A stretch of DNA of 64,000 nt. Source: Lysobacter antibioticus (GTDB lineage Bacteria; Pseudomonadota; Gammaproteobacteria; Xanthomonadales; Xanthomonadaceae). Shown piece by piece: positions 19,304-29,062 of the stretch. The translations under genes were made by a program, and so were the position numbers. The stretch lies in the NCBI RefSeq assembly GCF_000731095.1, contig NZ_JMTZ01000012.1, positions 1 to 64,000 of the forward strand, in the 5' to 3' direction. The notes below the pieces were generated by a model, which worked only from the letters and a program-made list of their open reading frames with translations, searched no databases and was not told the origin of the DNA. Numbering within the stretch: position 1 is the first letter of the stretch; each line of letters opens with the position of its first letter.

Positions 19304-20137
19304 ATGAGCCACATCGTCGCGCTCGACCGCTTGATCGACACCCGCCAAATCTGGCGCGGGCAGTCGGCGAACCTGGCGCCGTCCTCGCAATCCACCGGCC
19401 ACGCCGCGCTCGACGCCGCGCTGCCGACCGGCGGCTGGCCCGAGGCGGCCCTGAGCGAGTTGCTGCTGCCGGCCAACGGCGTCGGCGAACTGGAACTGCT
19501 GTGGCCGGCGCTGGCGCGGCTGTCGCAAGACGACGCCCTGCACGGCGGGCGCATGATCGTGCTGGTCGATCCGCCGTTCGTACCGTATGCGCCGGCCTGG
19601 CGCGATGCCGGGGTGGCGCCTGCGCGCTTGCAATGGATCCGCGCCCTGCATCGCGATGCCTTGTGGGCGGCCGAGCAATGCCTGCGTTCGGGCGCTTGCG
19701 CGGCGGTGCTGTGTTGGCCGCAGCGCGCCGACGACCGCGCGCTGCGCCGGCTGCAGGTCGCGGCCGAGACCGGGCAATGCCTGGGCTTCGCCTTGCGCGA
19801 CAGCCGCGCCGCGTTGAACCCTTCGCCGGCGGCGCTGCGCATCGCCATCGACACCGCGCCGCGGCAGTTGCGCGTGCTCAAGTGCCGCGGCGGCAACGCG
19901 CCGGCCCGGCCGATCGCCTTCGCCCATGGCGCGCGCAACGGCATCGCCGATGCGGCAGTATCGACGCGTATCGAAACGATCCGCAACGAAAGCGAGCCGG
20001 GCCGGAACGAACCCGCCGTTTTGCCATCGATCCGCCTCGCCACGCAGCCGAGCCGAGGCGGGCGTCTCGATCTTGCACGGCATGAACCGTCGCCCGCGCC
20101 GCATCCCGCGCCGGTCCTGACCCTGCGCCCGCGTTGA
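19304..20137 (+). CDS. imuA: ImuA, RecA/SulA-like translesion mutagenesis protein
   Basis: 277 residues. The RecA-like core is recognisable: GHAALDAALPTGGWPEAALSELL, ELELLWPALARL, the MIVLVDPPFVPYAPAW strand and RLQVAAETGQCLGFALRDSR. The Walker A lysine of RecA is absent, as usual for ImuA of the proteobacterial type. The last 70 residues are low-complexity (Pro/Arg/Ala), the region that contacts partners. It works with ImuB and DnaE2 in damage-induced mutagenesis. It starts 8 bp after lexA and ends 10 bp before imuB, so it is cotranscribed and under LexA. Confidence 0.92.
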   Translation: MSHIVALDRLIDTRQIWRGQSANLAPSSQSTGHAALDAALPTGGWPEAALSELLLPANGVGELELLWPALARLSQDDALHGGRMIVLVDPPFVPYAPAWRDAGVAPARLQWIRALHRDALWAAEQCLRSGACAAVLCWPQRADDRALRRLQVAAETGQCLGFALRDSRAALNPSPAALRIAIDTAPRQLRVLKCRGGNAPARPIAFAHGARNGIADAAVSTRIETIRNESEPGRNEPAVLPSIRLATQPSRGGRLDLARHEPSPAPHPAPVLTLRPR

Positions 20138-20147
20138 GCCGGCCGAC

Positions 20148-21587
20148 ATGCGCTGGGCCTGCCTGCTGTTGCCGCAATTGGCGTTGGACGTGGTCCTGCG
20201 CAGGCATGCACAGCCCGAGCGCGCGCTGGCCCTGGTCGACGGCCCGCAGGCGCGGCGGCGCCTGTATGCGGTCAACGCCGGCGCACGCGCACTCGGCCTG
20301 AAACCCGGCATGTCGCTGATCGCCGCGCAGGCGATCGCCGACGGTTTCCAAACCGTCGACCACGACCCGCAAGCCGCCGAACAGGCGCGCCAGTTGCTCG
20401 CCGCCTGGGCCTATCGTTACAGCTCGCAGGTCAGCACCGCCTTCGCGCATGCGATCGTGCTCGAGGTCGGGCGCAGCCGGCGTTTGTTCGGGCCCTGGCC
20501 GCAGTTGCGCGAACGCCTCGCGCAGGAATTGCGCGAGCTCGGTTTCCGTCATCGCATCGCCGCCGCGCCGAACCCGCATGCCGCGCGTGTGCTGACCAAT
20601 ATCGAAGACGGGCTGTGCTGCGACGACGACCGGCTCGAAGCGATGTTGGCGAAGTTGCCGATCGAACGTTGCGGCTTCGACGCCGACACGGTCGAGGCGC
20701 TGCAGCGCATGGGCCTGCGCAGGCTCGGCGCGGTCTTCGCCCTGCCGCGTGCGCCACTGGCCCGGCGTTTCGGTCAGGACGTGCTGACTCGCCTGGACGC
20801 ATTGCGCGGTGCGGCGACGCCGCCGCTGATCTATTTCCAACCGCCGGATGCCTTCGATGCGCGCATCGAACTGGGCCACGAAGTCGAATCCAGCCAGGCC
20901 CTGCTGTTTCCCTTGCGCCGGCTCACCGCCGACCTGTCGGCGTATCTGTCCGGCCGCGACGGCGGCGTCGAACGCTTCAAGCTGATCCTCGAACACGAGC
21001 GCCACGCCCACCATCTGAACCACCCGCCCAGCGAGGTCGTAGTCGGGCTGCTCGCGCCGGAACGCGATGCGACGATGCTGTTCGAACTCGCACGCGGGCG
21101 TTTGCAGCAGGCGCAGCTGCCGGCCGCGGTGGTCGGTTTGCGCCTGCTCGCCGAGGCCCTGCCGCCGTTCGTGCCGGCGCGCCGCGACCTGTTCGACACC
21201 CGTCCGCAACAGGCACTGCCGTGGACGCAATTGCGCGAACGCCTGCGCGCGCGGCTCGGCGACGACGGCGTGCAGGGTCTCGCGCCGCAGGCCGACCATC
21301 GCCCCGAGCGCGCCTGGCGCAGTCTGCCCGGCGACGTCGCCGCGCGCGCCGCCCCGCAGGCCGGCAAACTGCCGCGCCCGGGCTGGCTGCTGCGCGAACC
21401 TGAGCCGCTGCACGACAAAGTCGCCCAAGTCCTGGCCGGCCCGGAGCGCATCGAATCGGGCTGGTGGGACGAAGACGACGTGCGCCGCGACTACTACCTG
21501 GTCGAAACCGTCAAAGGCCAGCGCGCCTGGGTCTACCGCAGCGCCGGCGGCGACGGCCCGCTGATCCTGCACGGCTGGTTCGCATGA
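20148..21587 (+). CDS. imuB: ImuB, catalytically dead Y-family polymerase-like adaptor
   Basis: 479 residues. Y-family fold: N-terminal palm ([19 protein letters not shown]) where active enzymes have DxDxFFxxVE, so the first catalytic acid is missing; a second site ([13 protein letters not shown]) replaces the catalytic acidic pair. A helix-hairpin-helix thumb lies near 170-225 ([23 protein letters not shown]), followed by the little finger (240-370) and a C-terminal tail ending [19 protein letters not shown]-like, typical of ImuB ([16 protein letters not shown]). ImuB tethers DnaE2 to the sliding clamp. Its TGA overlaps the dnaE2 ATG. Confidence 0.95.
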   Translation: MRWACLLLPQLALDVVLRRHAQPERALALVDGPQARRRLYAVNAGARALGLKPGMSLIAAQAIADGFQTVDHDPQAAEQARQLLAAWAYRYSSQVSTAFAHAIVLEVGRSRRLFGPWPQLRERLAQELRELGFRHRIAAAPNPHAARVLTNIEDGLCCDDDRLEAMLAKLPIERCGFDADTVEALQRMGLRRLGAVFALPRAPLARRFGQDVLTRLDALRGAATPPLIYFQPPDAFDARIELGHEVESSQALLFPLRRLTADLSAYLSGRDGGVERFKLILEHERHAHHLNHPPSEVVVGLLAPERDATMLFELARGRLQQAQLPAAVVGLRLLAEALPPFVPARRDLFDTRPQQALPWTQLRERLRARLGDDGVQGLAPQADHRPERAWRSLPGDVAARAAPQAGKLPRPGWLLREPEPLHDKVAQVLAGPERIESGWWDEDDVRRDYYLVETVKGQRAWVYRSAGGDGPLILHGWFA

Positions 21588-24500
21588 GCGCCCTGCCCGA
21601 CCGCGCCCTGCCCGATTACGCCGAACTGCATTGCCTGTCGGCCTTCAGTTTCCAGCGCGGCGCCTCGATCGCCAGCGAGTTGTTCGAGCGCGCGCAAGCC
21701 TTGGGCTATCGCGCCCTGGCGATCACCGACGAATGCAGCCTGGCCGGCATCGTGCGCGCCTGGCAGGCGGCGAAGCAGACCGGGCTGGCGCTGATCGTCG
21801 GCAGCGAGATCCGCATCGACGGCGGGCCCAAAGTCGTGCTGCTGGTCGCCGAGCCGGTCGGTTACGCCTCGCTGTGCGGGTTGATCACCAGCGCGCGGCG
21901 ACGCGCGAAAAAAGGCGAATACCGCTCGCTGCGCGAAGATTTCGACGGCCGCTGCGAAGGCCTGCTGGCGCTGTGGCTGCCCGACGGCGATGCCCATGAC
22001 GACGCTCACGCCGATTGGCTGCGCGAGCGTTTCGGCGCACGCCTGTGGCTGGCGGTGGAACTGCATCGCGGCCCCGACGACGACGCGCGCCTGGCCCAAC
22101 TGCAGGCGCTGGCCGCGCGCCACGGCCTGGCGACTGTGGCCGCCGGCGACGTGCACATGCACGAGCGCGCTCGCCGTCCGCTGCAGGACGTGCTGACCGC
22201 GATCCGCCATCGCACCACCGTCGCCGAGGCCGGCCATCGTCTGTTCCCGAACGGCGAACGCCACCTGCGCATCCGCAAGGCGCTCGCGGCGATCTATCCG
22301 CGCGCGATGCTCGAAGAAACCCTACGGATCGCGGCTATGTGCCGCTTCGACCTCAAGCGCGACCTCGAATACCAGTACCCGCACGAACTGATTCCGGCCG
22401 GCGAAACCCCGAAGACCTGGCTGCCGCGCCTGGTCGAAAAAGGCGCCGCGGCGCGCTGGCCCCGGGGCGTGCCCGCGGATGCGCAAAAACAGATCGAACA
22501 CGAGCTGCGTGTCATCGCCCACCTCGACTACGAGTCGTATTTCCTCACCGTCCACGACATCGTCGATTTCGCCCGCTCGCAGGACATTCTCTGCCAGGGC
22601 CGCGGCTCGGCGGCGAATTCGGTGGTCTGTTACGCGCTGGGCATCACCGAGATCGACCCGATCCGCATGGGCATGCTGTTCGAGCGCTTCATGTCGATCG
22701 AACGCAACGAACCGCCGGACATCGACGTCGACTTCGAGCACGAACGGCGCGAGGAAGTGCTGCAGTACGTGTTCAATCGCTACGGCCGCGAACGCGCGGC
22801 GCTGACCGCGGTGGCGATCAGCTACCGCGGCCGCAGCGCGGTGCGCAACGTCGCCGCCGCCCTGGGCATGCCGCAGGACCAGATCGGCGAGCTGGCGCGC
22901 ACGCTGGACCGCTGGAGCGAGGACGTACCCTTGCCCGAGCATCTGCGCGAACGCGGCTTCGACCCGGATTCGCCCCTGCTGCGGCGCGTGGTCGCGCTGT
23001 CCTCGCATCTGGTCCAACACGGTTTCCCGCGCCACCTCTCGCAGCACCCGGGCGGCTTCGTGATCTCCGAGCGGCCGTTGCACACCCTGGTGCCGGTCGA
23101 GAACGCGGCGATGGACGATCGCACCGTGGTGCAGTGGGACAAGGACGATCTCGACGCCCTGGGCATCCTCAAGGTCGACTGCCTGGCCCTGGGCATGTTG
23201 ACCGCGGTGCGCAAGACCTTCGCCTCGCTAGAACGCCAGGGCCACGGCCAGCTCGACATGGCCGGCATCCTCGCCCGCGGCGAGGACGGGGCGGTCTACG
23301 ACATGATCTGCGAGGCCGACACCATCGGCGTGTTCCAGATCGAATCGCGCGCGCAGATGTCGATGCTGCCGCGGCTGCGCCCGCGCACGTTCTACGACCT
23401 GGTGATCGAGATCGCGATCGTGCGGCCCGGGCCGATCCAGGGCGACATGGTTAATCCCTATCTGCTGCGGCGCAAGAATCCCGACTTGGTCGAATACCCG
23501 TCGGAAGCGCTGCGCACGGTGCTGGTGCGCACCCTCGGCGTGCCCCTGTTCCAGGAGCAGGTCATGCAGATCGCCATCGTCGCCGCCGACTACACGCCCG
23601 GCGAGTCCGACGAGCTGCGCCGCTCGATGGCGGCCTGGAAACGTCACGGCGGGCTCGAACCGCACCGCGACAAACTGCGCAGCGGCATGTTGAGAAACGG
23701 CTATACGGAAGACTTCGCCCACCGCATCTTCGAGCAGATCAAGGGCTTCGGCAGCTACGGCTTTCCCGAATCGCACGCCGCCAGCTTCGCCCTGATCACC
23801 TACGTCAGTTGCTGGCTAAAGCATCACCACCCGGCCGCGTTCGCCTGCGGGGTCATCAACTCGATGCCGATGGGCTTCTACACGCCCGGGCAGATCCTCC
23901 ACGACGCGCGCCGGCACGGCGTCGCGGTGCTGCCGGTCGACGTGCGCTACAGCGAATGGGACTGCACCCTGGAACCGGTGCACGGCCGGGTCGGCAAGCA
24001 TCCGCATGCGATCCGCATGGGCCTGCGCCTGATCAACAGTTTCGACGAAGCCTCGGCCGAGCGCATCGCCGACGCGCGGGTGCGGGCGCCGTGGCGCGAC
24101 GTCGAAGACCTGTGCGCGCGCGCCGCCATCGACGCCCGCGTGCGCGCCCTGCTCGCCGATTCGGGCGCGCTGCGCGCGCTCGCCGGCCATCGCCACCGCG
24201 CGCGCTGGGCGGTCGCCGGCGTCGATACCCAGTTACCGCTGTTCGCCGGGGTGGCCCGCGACGAGGCGCCGGTGTCGCTGCCGTTGCCGACCGCGGGCGA
24301 AGACGTGCAGGCCGACTACGCCCTGCTCGGCACCACTCTCGGTCGCCATCCTTTATCGCTGTTGCGCAGTACCCTGCACGCGCGGCGCTGCCGGCGTTCT
24401 TCGCAACTGGCCAAGACCGAGTCCGGCACCCAGGTGCGTTTCGCCGGCCTGGTGACCGTGCGCCAGCATCCGGAAACCTCCGGCGGGGTGACCTTCCTCA

Positions 24501-24709
24501 GCCTGGAAGACGAAGACGGCACGGTCAATGCGATTGTCTGGCGCGATCTCGCCCAGCGCCAGCGCCGGGTCTTGGTGGAAGCGCGGCTGATGGCGATCGA
24601 CGCGCGCCTGGAACGCGTCGACGGCGTGCAGAACCTGATCGTCTCGCGCATGGAAGACCTGACCGCCCTGCTCGGCAGCCTGAGCACGCATTCGCGCGAC
24701 TTCCACTGA
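21584..24709 (+). CDS. dnaE2: Error-prone DNA polymerase DnaE2
   Basis: 1041 residues from ATG 21584, which overlaps the imuB stop as ATGA. A PHP domain at about 12-210 ([15 protein letters not shown]) starts the protein. The C-family polymerase palm carries the Asp pair Asp379/Asp381 in [14 protein letters not shown], with the third in [10 protein letters not shown]. Further motifs are [36 protein letters not shown] (helix-hairpin-helix side) and a C-terminal OB fold ([20 protein letters not shown], about 950-1020). The length fits DnaE2 (about 1040), shorter than replicative DnaE. It performs translesion synthesis after SOS induction with ImuA/ImuB. It is the last gene of the LexA-controlled operon. 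Confidence 0.97.
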   Translation: MSALPDRALPDYAELHCLSAFSFQRGASIASELFERAQALGYRALAITDECSLAGIVRAWQAAKQTGLALIVGSEIRIDGGPKVVLLVAEPVGYASLCGLITSARRRAKKGEYRSLREDFDGRCEGLLALWLPDGDAHDDAHADWLRERFGARLWLAVELHRGPDDDARLAQLQALAARHGLATVAAGDVHMHERARRPLQDVLTAIRHRTTVAEAGHRLFPNGERHLRIRKALAAIYPRAMLEETLRIAAMCRFDLKRDLEYQYPHELIPAGETPKTWLPRLVEKGAAARWPRGVPADAQKQIEHELRVIAHLDYESYFLTVHDIVDFARSQDILCQGRGSAANSVVCYALGITEIDPIRMGMLFERFMSIERNEPPDIDVDFEHERREEVLQYVFNRYGRERAALTAVAISYRGRSAVRNVAAALGMPQDQIGELARTLDRWSEDVPLPEHLRERGFDPDSPLLRRVVALSSHLVQHGFPRHLSQHPGGFVISERPLHTLVPVENAAMDDRTVVQWDKDDLDALGILKVDCLALGMLTAVRKTFASLERQGHGQLDMAGILARGEDGAVYDMICEADTIGVFQIESRAQMSMLPRLRPRTFYDLVIEIAIVRPGPIQGDMVNPYLLRRKNPDLVEYPSEALRTVLVRTLGVPLFQEQVMQIAIVAADYTPGESDELRRSMAAWKRHGGLEPHRDKLRSGMLRNGYTEDFAHRIFEQIKGFGSYGFPESHAASFALITYVSCWLKHHHPAAFACGVINSMPMGFYTPGQILHDARRHGVAVLPVDVRYSEWDCTLEPVHGRVGKHPHAIRMGLRLINSFDEASAERIADARVRAPWRDVEDLCARAAIDARVRALLADSGALRALAGHRHRARWAVAGVDTQLPLFAGVARDEAPVSLPLPTAGEDVQADYALLGTTLGRHPLSLLRSTLHARRCRRSSQLAKTESGTQVRFAGLVTVRQHPETSGGVTFLSLEDEDGTVNAIVWRDLAQRQRRVLVEARLMAIDARLERVDGVQNLIVSRMEDLTALLGSLSTHSRDFH

Positions 24710-25080
24710 AGCGCCGCGGTGGCTTGCATGCGAGAAGCGGATCGCTAAGAGCCGAGAGCAAATCCCCCCTGCCCCCCTTTTCCAAAGGGGGGACAGCAAC
24801 GGCCGGGGTGGGTGTCGAAGAGTGCTGCGTCGTAGCCGGCAGCATTCCTTGGCATTACTAGCCGGCCAATCAACGGCCACTCCACCACGTCCCCTCCCAG
24901 CCTCTCCCCCCTTTGAAAAAGGGGGGCCGGGGGGATTTGCTTCTGCCCGTCGAACACCGCCCCATCGAACGCTTGCTTCGCTCGCGCCTGCAACCCATCG
25001 GCTGCCGTCTCGCAGACGGGATCGGCCAGCTGCGCGCGCCGCCGCCTTCGACGCAGGACACGCCCACGCAAGGACTTCGA
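24710..25080. other. Convergent intergenic region mostly filled by a MITE-like element
   Basis: 371 bp between the dnaE2 stop and the pssA stop. Half of it is the palindromic element at 24757-24941; the rest has no gene-like frame. Confidence 0.7.
24757..24941. mobile_element. MITE-like element, copy 1 (185 bp)
   Basis: Begins AGCAAATCCCCCCTGCC and ends with the inverse GGGGGGATTTGCT. Each end continues into its own hairpin (CCCCCC-TTTTCCAAA-GGGGGG and the reverse). There is no coding capacity. Two further copies are at 32525-32701 and 49764-49920. Confidence 0.7.
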
Positions 25081-25695
25081 TCAGGGCTTGGGGATACGCA
25101 AGGTCTTGCTGATCATCAGCGAACCCGATAGCGCGAACATCAGCACCAGCGGATGGAACTGCCAGGGCCCGAGCTTGAACATGCCCAGCCACAGATCGGC
25201 GCCGATGTCGCCCTGCACCGCGGCGATGGCGAGCACGATCACCAGCAGCAGGCTGGTCGGGATCGGCGTGCCCTCGAAGTATTTGACCTTGCCCTCGTCG
25301 CCGGCCAGGGCCTCGGCGGTGACGTTGTAGCGCGCCAGGCGGCTGACGCCGCAACCGACGAAATAGCTCAGCACCACCCAGTCCCAACCGCCCTGCAGGC
25401 CGCAGGCATAGGCCAGCGCCGCCGGCGCGACGCCGAAGGAGATCACGTCGGCCAGCGAATCCAGTTCGCGCCCGAGCGTGGACGAGGACTTGCGCCAGCG
25501 CGCGACGCGGCCGTCGAGGGCGTCGAAGATGAAGGCCAGCGGGATCAGCGCCATGCCGATCATCAAATCGCGCACGCCGCCTTCCTGCAGGAAACGCATC
25601 GCGGCGAAGATCGCGCCGGTGCCGCAAAAGGCGTTGGCGAGGGTGAACCAGTCCGCGAGATGGAATTCGCGGAGCATCGAAAAATGACGCGCCAT
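25081..25695 (-). CDS. pssA: CDP-diacylglycerol-serine O-phosphatidyltransferase
   Basis: 204 residues from ATG 25695 (MARHFSMLREFHLADW), with GGAG upstream; the frame open beyond it is not family-like. The CDP-alcohol phosphotransferase signature D-x2-DG-x2-AR-x8-G-x3-D-x3-D is complete in FDALDGRVARWRKSSSTLGR and the following ELDSLADVISFG. Six hydrophobic segments (such as DLMIGMALIPLAFIF, WVVLSYFVGCGVS, LLLVIVLAIAAV and FHPLVLMFALSGSLM) place it in the inner membrane. The type (subclass II, short) makes phosphatidylserine from CDP-diacylglycerol and serine, the precursor of phosphatidylethanolamine. It is monocistronic and convergent with dnaE2. Confidence 0.93.
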   Translation of the reverse strand: MARHFSMLREFHLADWFTLANAFCGTGAIFAAMRFLQEGGVRDLMIGMALIPLAFIFDALDGRVARWRKSSSTLGRELDSLADVISFGVAPAALAYACGLQGGWDWVVLSYFVGCGVSRLARYNVTAEALAGDEGKVKYFEGTPIPTSLLLVIVLAIAAVQGDIGADLWLGMFKLGPWQFHPLVLMFALSGSLMISKTLRIPKP

Positions 25696-25974
25696 GCGGT
25701 GCTGCTCCGTGGCGAACGGCCGCGGGGCCGTCCAGTAAGGGCGTTCAGCCTGCCAAAGCCGATGCGCCCGCCGCAAGAGGCAGAGGTCGCAAAGGCATCG
25801 ATCCTCGCCGGTAGCGGCCCTCGTCACGCCCCTCGCAAGCGCTAGCGTCCCAGCCGGCGAACCACGCAGCGAGCCGCGTCGAGCCTGCTTCAGGCCTGCA
25901 TGGCGGCGGTTGCTGCGCGGATGAACCCCGTGTTCGCGCCTGGCTTGCGCGCGGATGAACGGCGCGCCGGCGCC

Positions 25975-27948
25975 TCAGCGCGGAATCGCCAGGTCGGCGG
26001 CCTTCAAGGCCTGCCCTTGCGCGCGCGGCGCGGTCTGGATCAGCGCATCGGCCGGCAAGGGCTGGTCCCGGTCGAGGTGCGCGTCGACGCGGTCGAGCGC
26101 CTCGTAGACATAGGGCAACAAGGGCAAATAACGCGTGCTCAGCGCCGGCAGGCCGAGGAAGGCATCGAAGTGCTGGACGTTGCGCACCTGCCAGTAACGC
26201 ACCTGCGCGCCGGCCTCGCGCGCCATCGCCACATAGGGCGCGCTGCTGAAGGCCGGCGGGATCAGGCCGTCGTCGAGGCCGTGCACGACCACGATCGGCA
26301 GGTCCTTGCGCGGCGCCGACGCGCGGGTCGCCTCGATGCCCTTGCGCACGCGTTGTTGCGCGGCGGCGAGCGCGGCGCCGCGCCCGGGCTGTTGCTCAGC
26401 GAGCGGTTCGCCGTTCCACAACTCGCGCAGGCCCGCCAGCGGCGCGAGGCGTTGCTCGGGCTGCGCCGCATTCGGGCCGAACAGATACACCCCCGCGCCC
26501 GGCGGAATGCCGCTGGCATCGGACCACCAGGCCGCGCGTTCGGCTTCGCTGGCGGCGCGTTCGCTGATCGGCGCGCCCGGAGCGACCTGGCCGGCGCTGT
26601 AGACGTAGCGGACCCAGGGCTGGTCGGGATTGCGCGTGCGCGGCTGCTGTGCCGCGCTGAAGCGGCCGTAGGCCGAGGCATAGGTCGCCGCGACCGCGCG
26701 CCACAGATCGAAGTTGACCGACAAGGCGCCGGCGCGCAGTGCGTCGTCGCTCCAGCCGTTGCCGCGCATGCGCTCGTAGGCGGCTTGCGCACGCACCTGC
26801 GTGCTCGCCTGCTTCGCCGCCTCGCCGAGCAAGCCCAGGGCGGCGGCGTAGTTGCAGAACGATTCCGCGCTGTCGCCGCTGATCGGCGCCACCGGCATCG
26901 CACCCAGCGGCTTGTGCAACAAGGCGCAAGGCATCAACAAGGCGGCTTCGGTGGTGTAGTCGTACAAGGGCCGCGCGCCTTCGACGTAGACGTTCGGCTC
27001 GCCGGCCACGACCGCATCGAGCCAGCGACCCTCGCGCCCGCCCTCGTCGTCGAGTTCGGCCGCGCGTAACACCGCGCCGCCGCCGTTGGAAATGCCGACT
27101 GCGATCACCCGCGTATTGGCGAAGGTGAAAGGCGCCTGTTTCGGAAAGGCTTGGTCGAGCGAGCGCAAGCCGAACTGCGCGGCCTGACGCACGTGCCGGC
27201 CCCAATCGGCCTCCGGGTTGTCGCGCGAGTGCGCATGCTTGAAGGCGACGCCCTTCGAAGCTTCGCGTTCGTTCGCATTCGGAGTGAAGGCCAGCCCGCC
27301 TTCGGCGACCGGGCCGGTGGTGCCGTCGGCACGCACGCCGATGCCGGCATCGAAATCGAAATAGTCGGTGCCCGCGCCCTTGTCGGTGTAGGCCACCGCG
27401 CAGCCCTTCGGCAGGCCCCAGGCGCCGGCGACCGCGATCGAGCCGTAGACGCCGCGCGAGCCCGACGAGGCGCTGACCACCAGGCAACGCTTCTTGGCAT
27501 CGAACTCGTCGGGCACCTGCACCAGTACGCGATGCGGCTGATGGGCGCCGGGCAAATTCGCGAACGCGCTGAACTCGCGCCCGGGCACGCGCGCGAGGCT
27601 GCCGTACAGCTCACCGTAGCCGCCGCCCGGGGCGAGGTCGGCGATGCCGCGCCAGTTCGCCCACAAGGCGCGCCGACGCAACTCCGCAGCGGTGGGATGC
27701 GCGGCGTCGGCGAACGCCGGCGGCAGCATCGCGCGCAAGCCGTCGAGGCCGAGGCCTGCGCTGAGCAGGTCGTCGTGCTCGCCGCGATGCTCGGTCTGGC
27801 GTTCGGCGCTGAACATCGATGCGGATTCCTGGCGGGCGTTCGGGGCGGCGGAGCGCTGCTTGGCGGCGACCGCCACCGGCGATGCCGCGCAAGCCAGCAA
27901 GACGAGGGCGGCGGTGGCCGCGGCGGTGCGAAGGGATTGGGCGCTCAT
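25975..27948 (-). CDS. Secreted D-(-)-3-hydroxybutyrate oligomer hydrolase
   Basis: 657 residues with a signal peptide (AAATAALVLLACAASPVAVAA, about 8-29). The family is recognised by length, by RRALWANWRGIADLAPGGGY and GAGTDYFDFDAGIGVRADGT, and by the nucleophile Ser287 in VGISNGGG. The acid is likely the first Asp of VHGLDDGLIPP and the histidine is in NVQHFDAF. The enzyme splits water-soluble 3-hydroxybutyrate oligomers, the products of PHB depolymerases, to 3HB monomers in the periplasm or outside. It is divergent from a NarL-type response regulator gene with 100 bp between starts; a GTACTTTCGTACA motif lies in that gap. Locus partners: hybrid kinase, TonB receptor and GntP permease. Confidence 0.92.
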   Translation of the reverse strand: MSAQSLRTAAATAALVLLACAASPVAVAAKQRSAAPNARQESASMFSAERQTEHRGEHDDLLSAGLGLDGLRAMLPPAFADAAHPTAAELRRRALWANWRGIADLAPGGGYGELYGSLARVPGREFSAFANLPGAHQPHRVLVQVPDEFDAKKRCLVVSASSGSRGVYGSIAVAGAWGLPKGCAVAYTDKGAGTDYFDFDAGIGVRADGTTGPVAEGGLAFTPNANEREASKGVAFKHAHSRDNPEADWGRHVRQAAQFGLRSLDQAFPKQAPFTFANTRVIAVGISNGGGAVLRAAELDDEGGREGRWLDAVVAGEPNVYVEGARPLYDYTTEAALLMPCALLHKPLGAMPVAPISGDSAESFCNYAAALGLLGEAAKQASTQVRAQAAYERMRGNGWSDDALRAGALSVNFDLWRAVAATYASAYGRFSAAQQPRTRNPDQPWVRYVYSAGQVAPGAPISERAASEAERAAWWSDASGIPPGAGVYLFGPNAAQPEQRLAPLAGLRELWNGEPLAEQQPGRGAALAAAQQRVRKGIEATRASAPRKDLPIVVVHGLDDGLIPPAFSSAPYVAMAREAGAQVRYWQVRNVQHFDAFLGLPALSTRYLPLLPYVYEALDRVDAHLDRDQPLPADALIQTAPRAQGQALKAADLAIPR

Positions 27949-27984
27949 CCTCTCAGGCTAGCAAGTCGCGCGCAGCGCCTCATC

Positions 27985-27997
27985 GTACTTTCGTACA
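27985..27997. promoter_or_regulatory. Candidate response-regulator site, copy 1 (GTACTTTCGTACA)
   Basis: A short inverted repeat, GTAC-TTTC-GTAC, midway between the divergent starts of the hydrolase (27948) and the response regulator (28049). The same pattern, 11 of 13 bases, occurs at 35242-35254 between the TonB receptor and the GntP permease. Confidence 0.55.
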
Positions 27998-28048
27998 GCC
28001 GTGCACGGCGGCCGCGGCCGGTGCGCCGGGCCTGTTAGGCTAAAGACG

Positions 28049-28714
28049 ATGCCGACCCTGCTGATCGCCGACGACCACCCGCTGTTCCGCGCCGCGCTGC
28101 GCCAGGCCGCGGCCGATGCCGTGCCCGACACCATGATTCGCGAAGCCGGCACGCTCGACGACACCCTCGCCGCGCTCGAAGCCGAGCCCGGCATCGACCT
28201 GGTTCTGCTCGATCTGCACATGCCCGGTAACCACGGCCTGGCCGGGCTCGCGGCGATCCGCGCGCAGTACCCCGGCACCGCGGTCGCGGTGGTGTCGGCC
28301 AACGACGATCCGCGCGTGGTGCGGCGCGCGCTCGACCATGGCGCCGCCGGTTATCTGCCCAAGAGTTCCGGCCTGGACGAATTGCGCGATGCGATTCGCG
28401 CGGTGCTCGCTTGCGAGCAGTGGCTGCCGGCCTCGTTGCGCGCCGCGGTCGCGCGCACTCACAGCGAGCGCGGCGACGCCGACCTCGCCTCACGCCTGGC
28501 CAGCCTGTCGCCGCAGCAGTTCCGGGTGCTGACCCTGGTCGCACAGGGCTTGCTCAACAAACAGATCGCCGATCGCCTCGACGTGCAGGAGCGCACAGTC
28601 AAGGCGCATCTGTCGGCGATCTTCGACCGCCTCGGCGTGCGCAACCGCACCCAGGCCGGCGTGGTCTTGCGCGAACTCGAATTGTCCGACCCGGCGCGGC
28701 GAATCGAAGACTAA
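28049..28714 (+). CDS. NarL/LuxR-type response regulator (CrbR/ErdR-like)
   Basis: 221 residues from ATG 28049 (MPTLLIADDHPLFRAALRQA). The receiver domain covers 1-120 with acidic pocket Asp8-Asp9 and phospho-acceptor Asp55 in VLLDLHMPG, a switch Ser near VVSAND and Lys in GYLPKSSG. The LuxR-type helix-turn-helix is at about 150-215: LSPQQFRVLTLVAQGLLNKQ, then RTVKAHLSAIFDRLGVRNRT. Together with the SSF-containing hybrid kinase next door (convergent, 348 bp away) it fits the CrbS/CrbR (MxtR/ErdR) system, which controls acetyl-CoA synthetase and acetate use in other gammaproteobacteria. Here it likely governs hydroxybutyrate use. Pairing is inferred from position. Confidence 0.88.
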   Translation: MPTLLIADDHPLFRAALRQAAADAVPDTMIREAGTLDDTLAALEAEPGIDLVLLDLHMPGNHGLAGLAAIRAQYPGTAVAVVSANDDPRVVRRALDHGAAGYLPKSSGLDELRDAIRAVLACEQWLPASLRAAVARTHSERGDADLASRLASLSPQQFRVLTLVAQGLLNKQIADRLDVQERTVKAHLSAIFDRLGVRNRTQAGVVLRELELSDPARRIED

Positions 28715-29062
28715 GCGCTAGCGTCGGCTCGGACGTTCGGCGCCCGCCGCTCGACCCCGGATTCCTTGGTGGCGTCTAGCGTCGGACACTCGCGCCGTCA
28801 AGACTGCGCACGCCATCGCGGATCGTGATAGGCCTGCGACGAAGCACGCGGCACAGACCTTGGCACATTCAGGCTGTTTATCGTTTTCGCGGCCCGTGTT
28901 GTCCACACAGCCTGTGGACAAGCCTGCGGACAGTTCTCTTCCAACCACTCGCAACGCATTGCTACGCAAGCATTGCAATAGGGTTGGCTAGAAAATGACC
29001 ACCAAATTTCCTTGACTTTGCTCACGCTTGGTCACCACCCGAATTGGGCGCGGCGATGGCGC
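28715..29062. other. Convergent intergenic region with paired DnaA-box-like sites
   Basis: 348 bp between two stop codons, with no gene-like frame. It contains the inverted 9-mers at 28899-28921, a repeated TAGCGTCGG (28721 and 28778 area) and a relatively AT-rich right end with two GCATTGC copies. Confidence 0.5.
28899..28921. promoter_or_regulatory. Inverted pair of DnaA-box-like 9-mers
   Basis: TTGTCCACA (28899-28907), spacer CAGCC, TGTGGACAA (28913-28921): a perfect inverted repeat. TTGTCCACA is one mismatch from the E. coli box TTATCCACA and equals the consensus box of high-GC genomes. A weaker TGCGGACAG follows. Confidence 0.55.

Noticed and set aside
28721-28786. Repeated TAGCGTCGG as an RNA gene or integration site
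   Set aside because: Two 9-base copies only; no stem-loop or flanking integrase.
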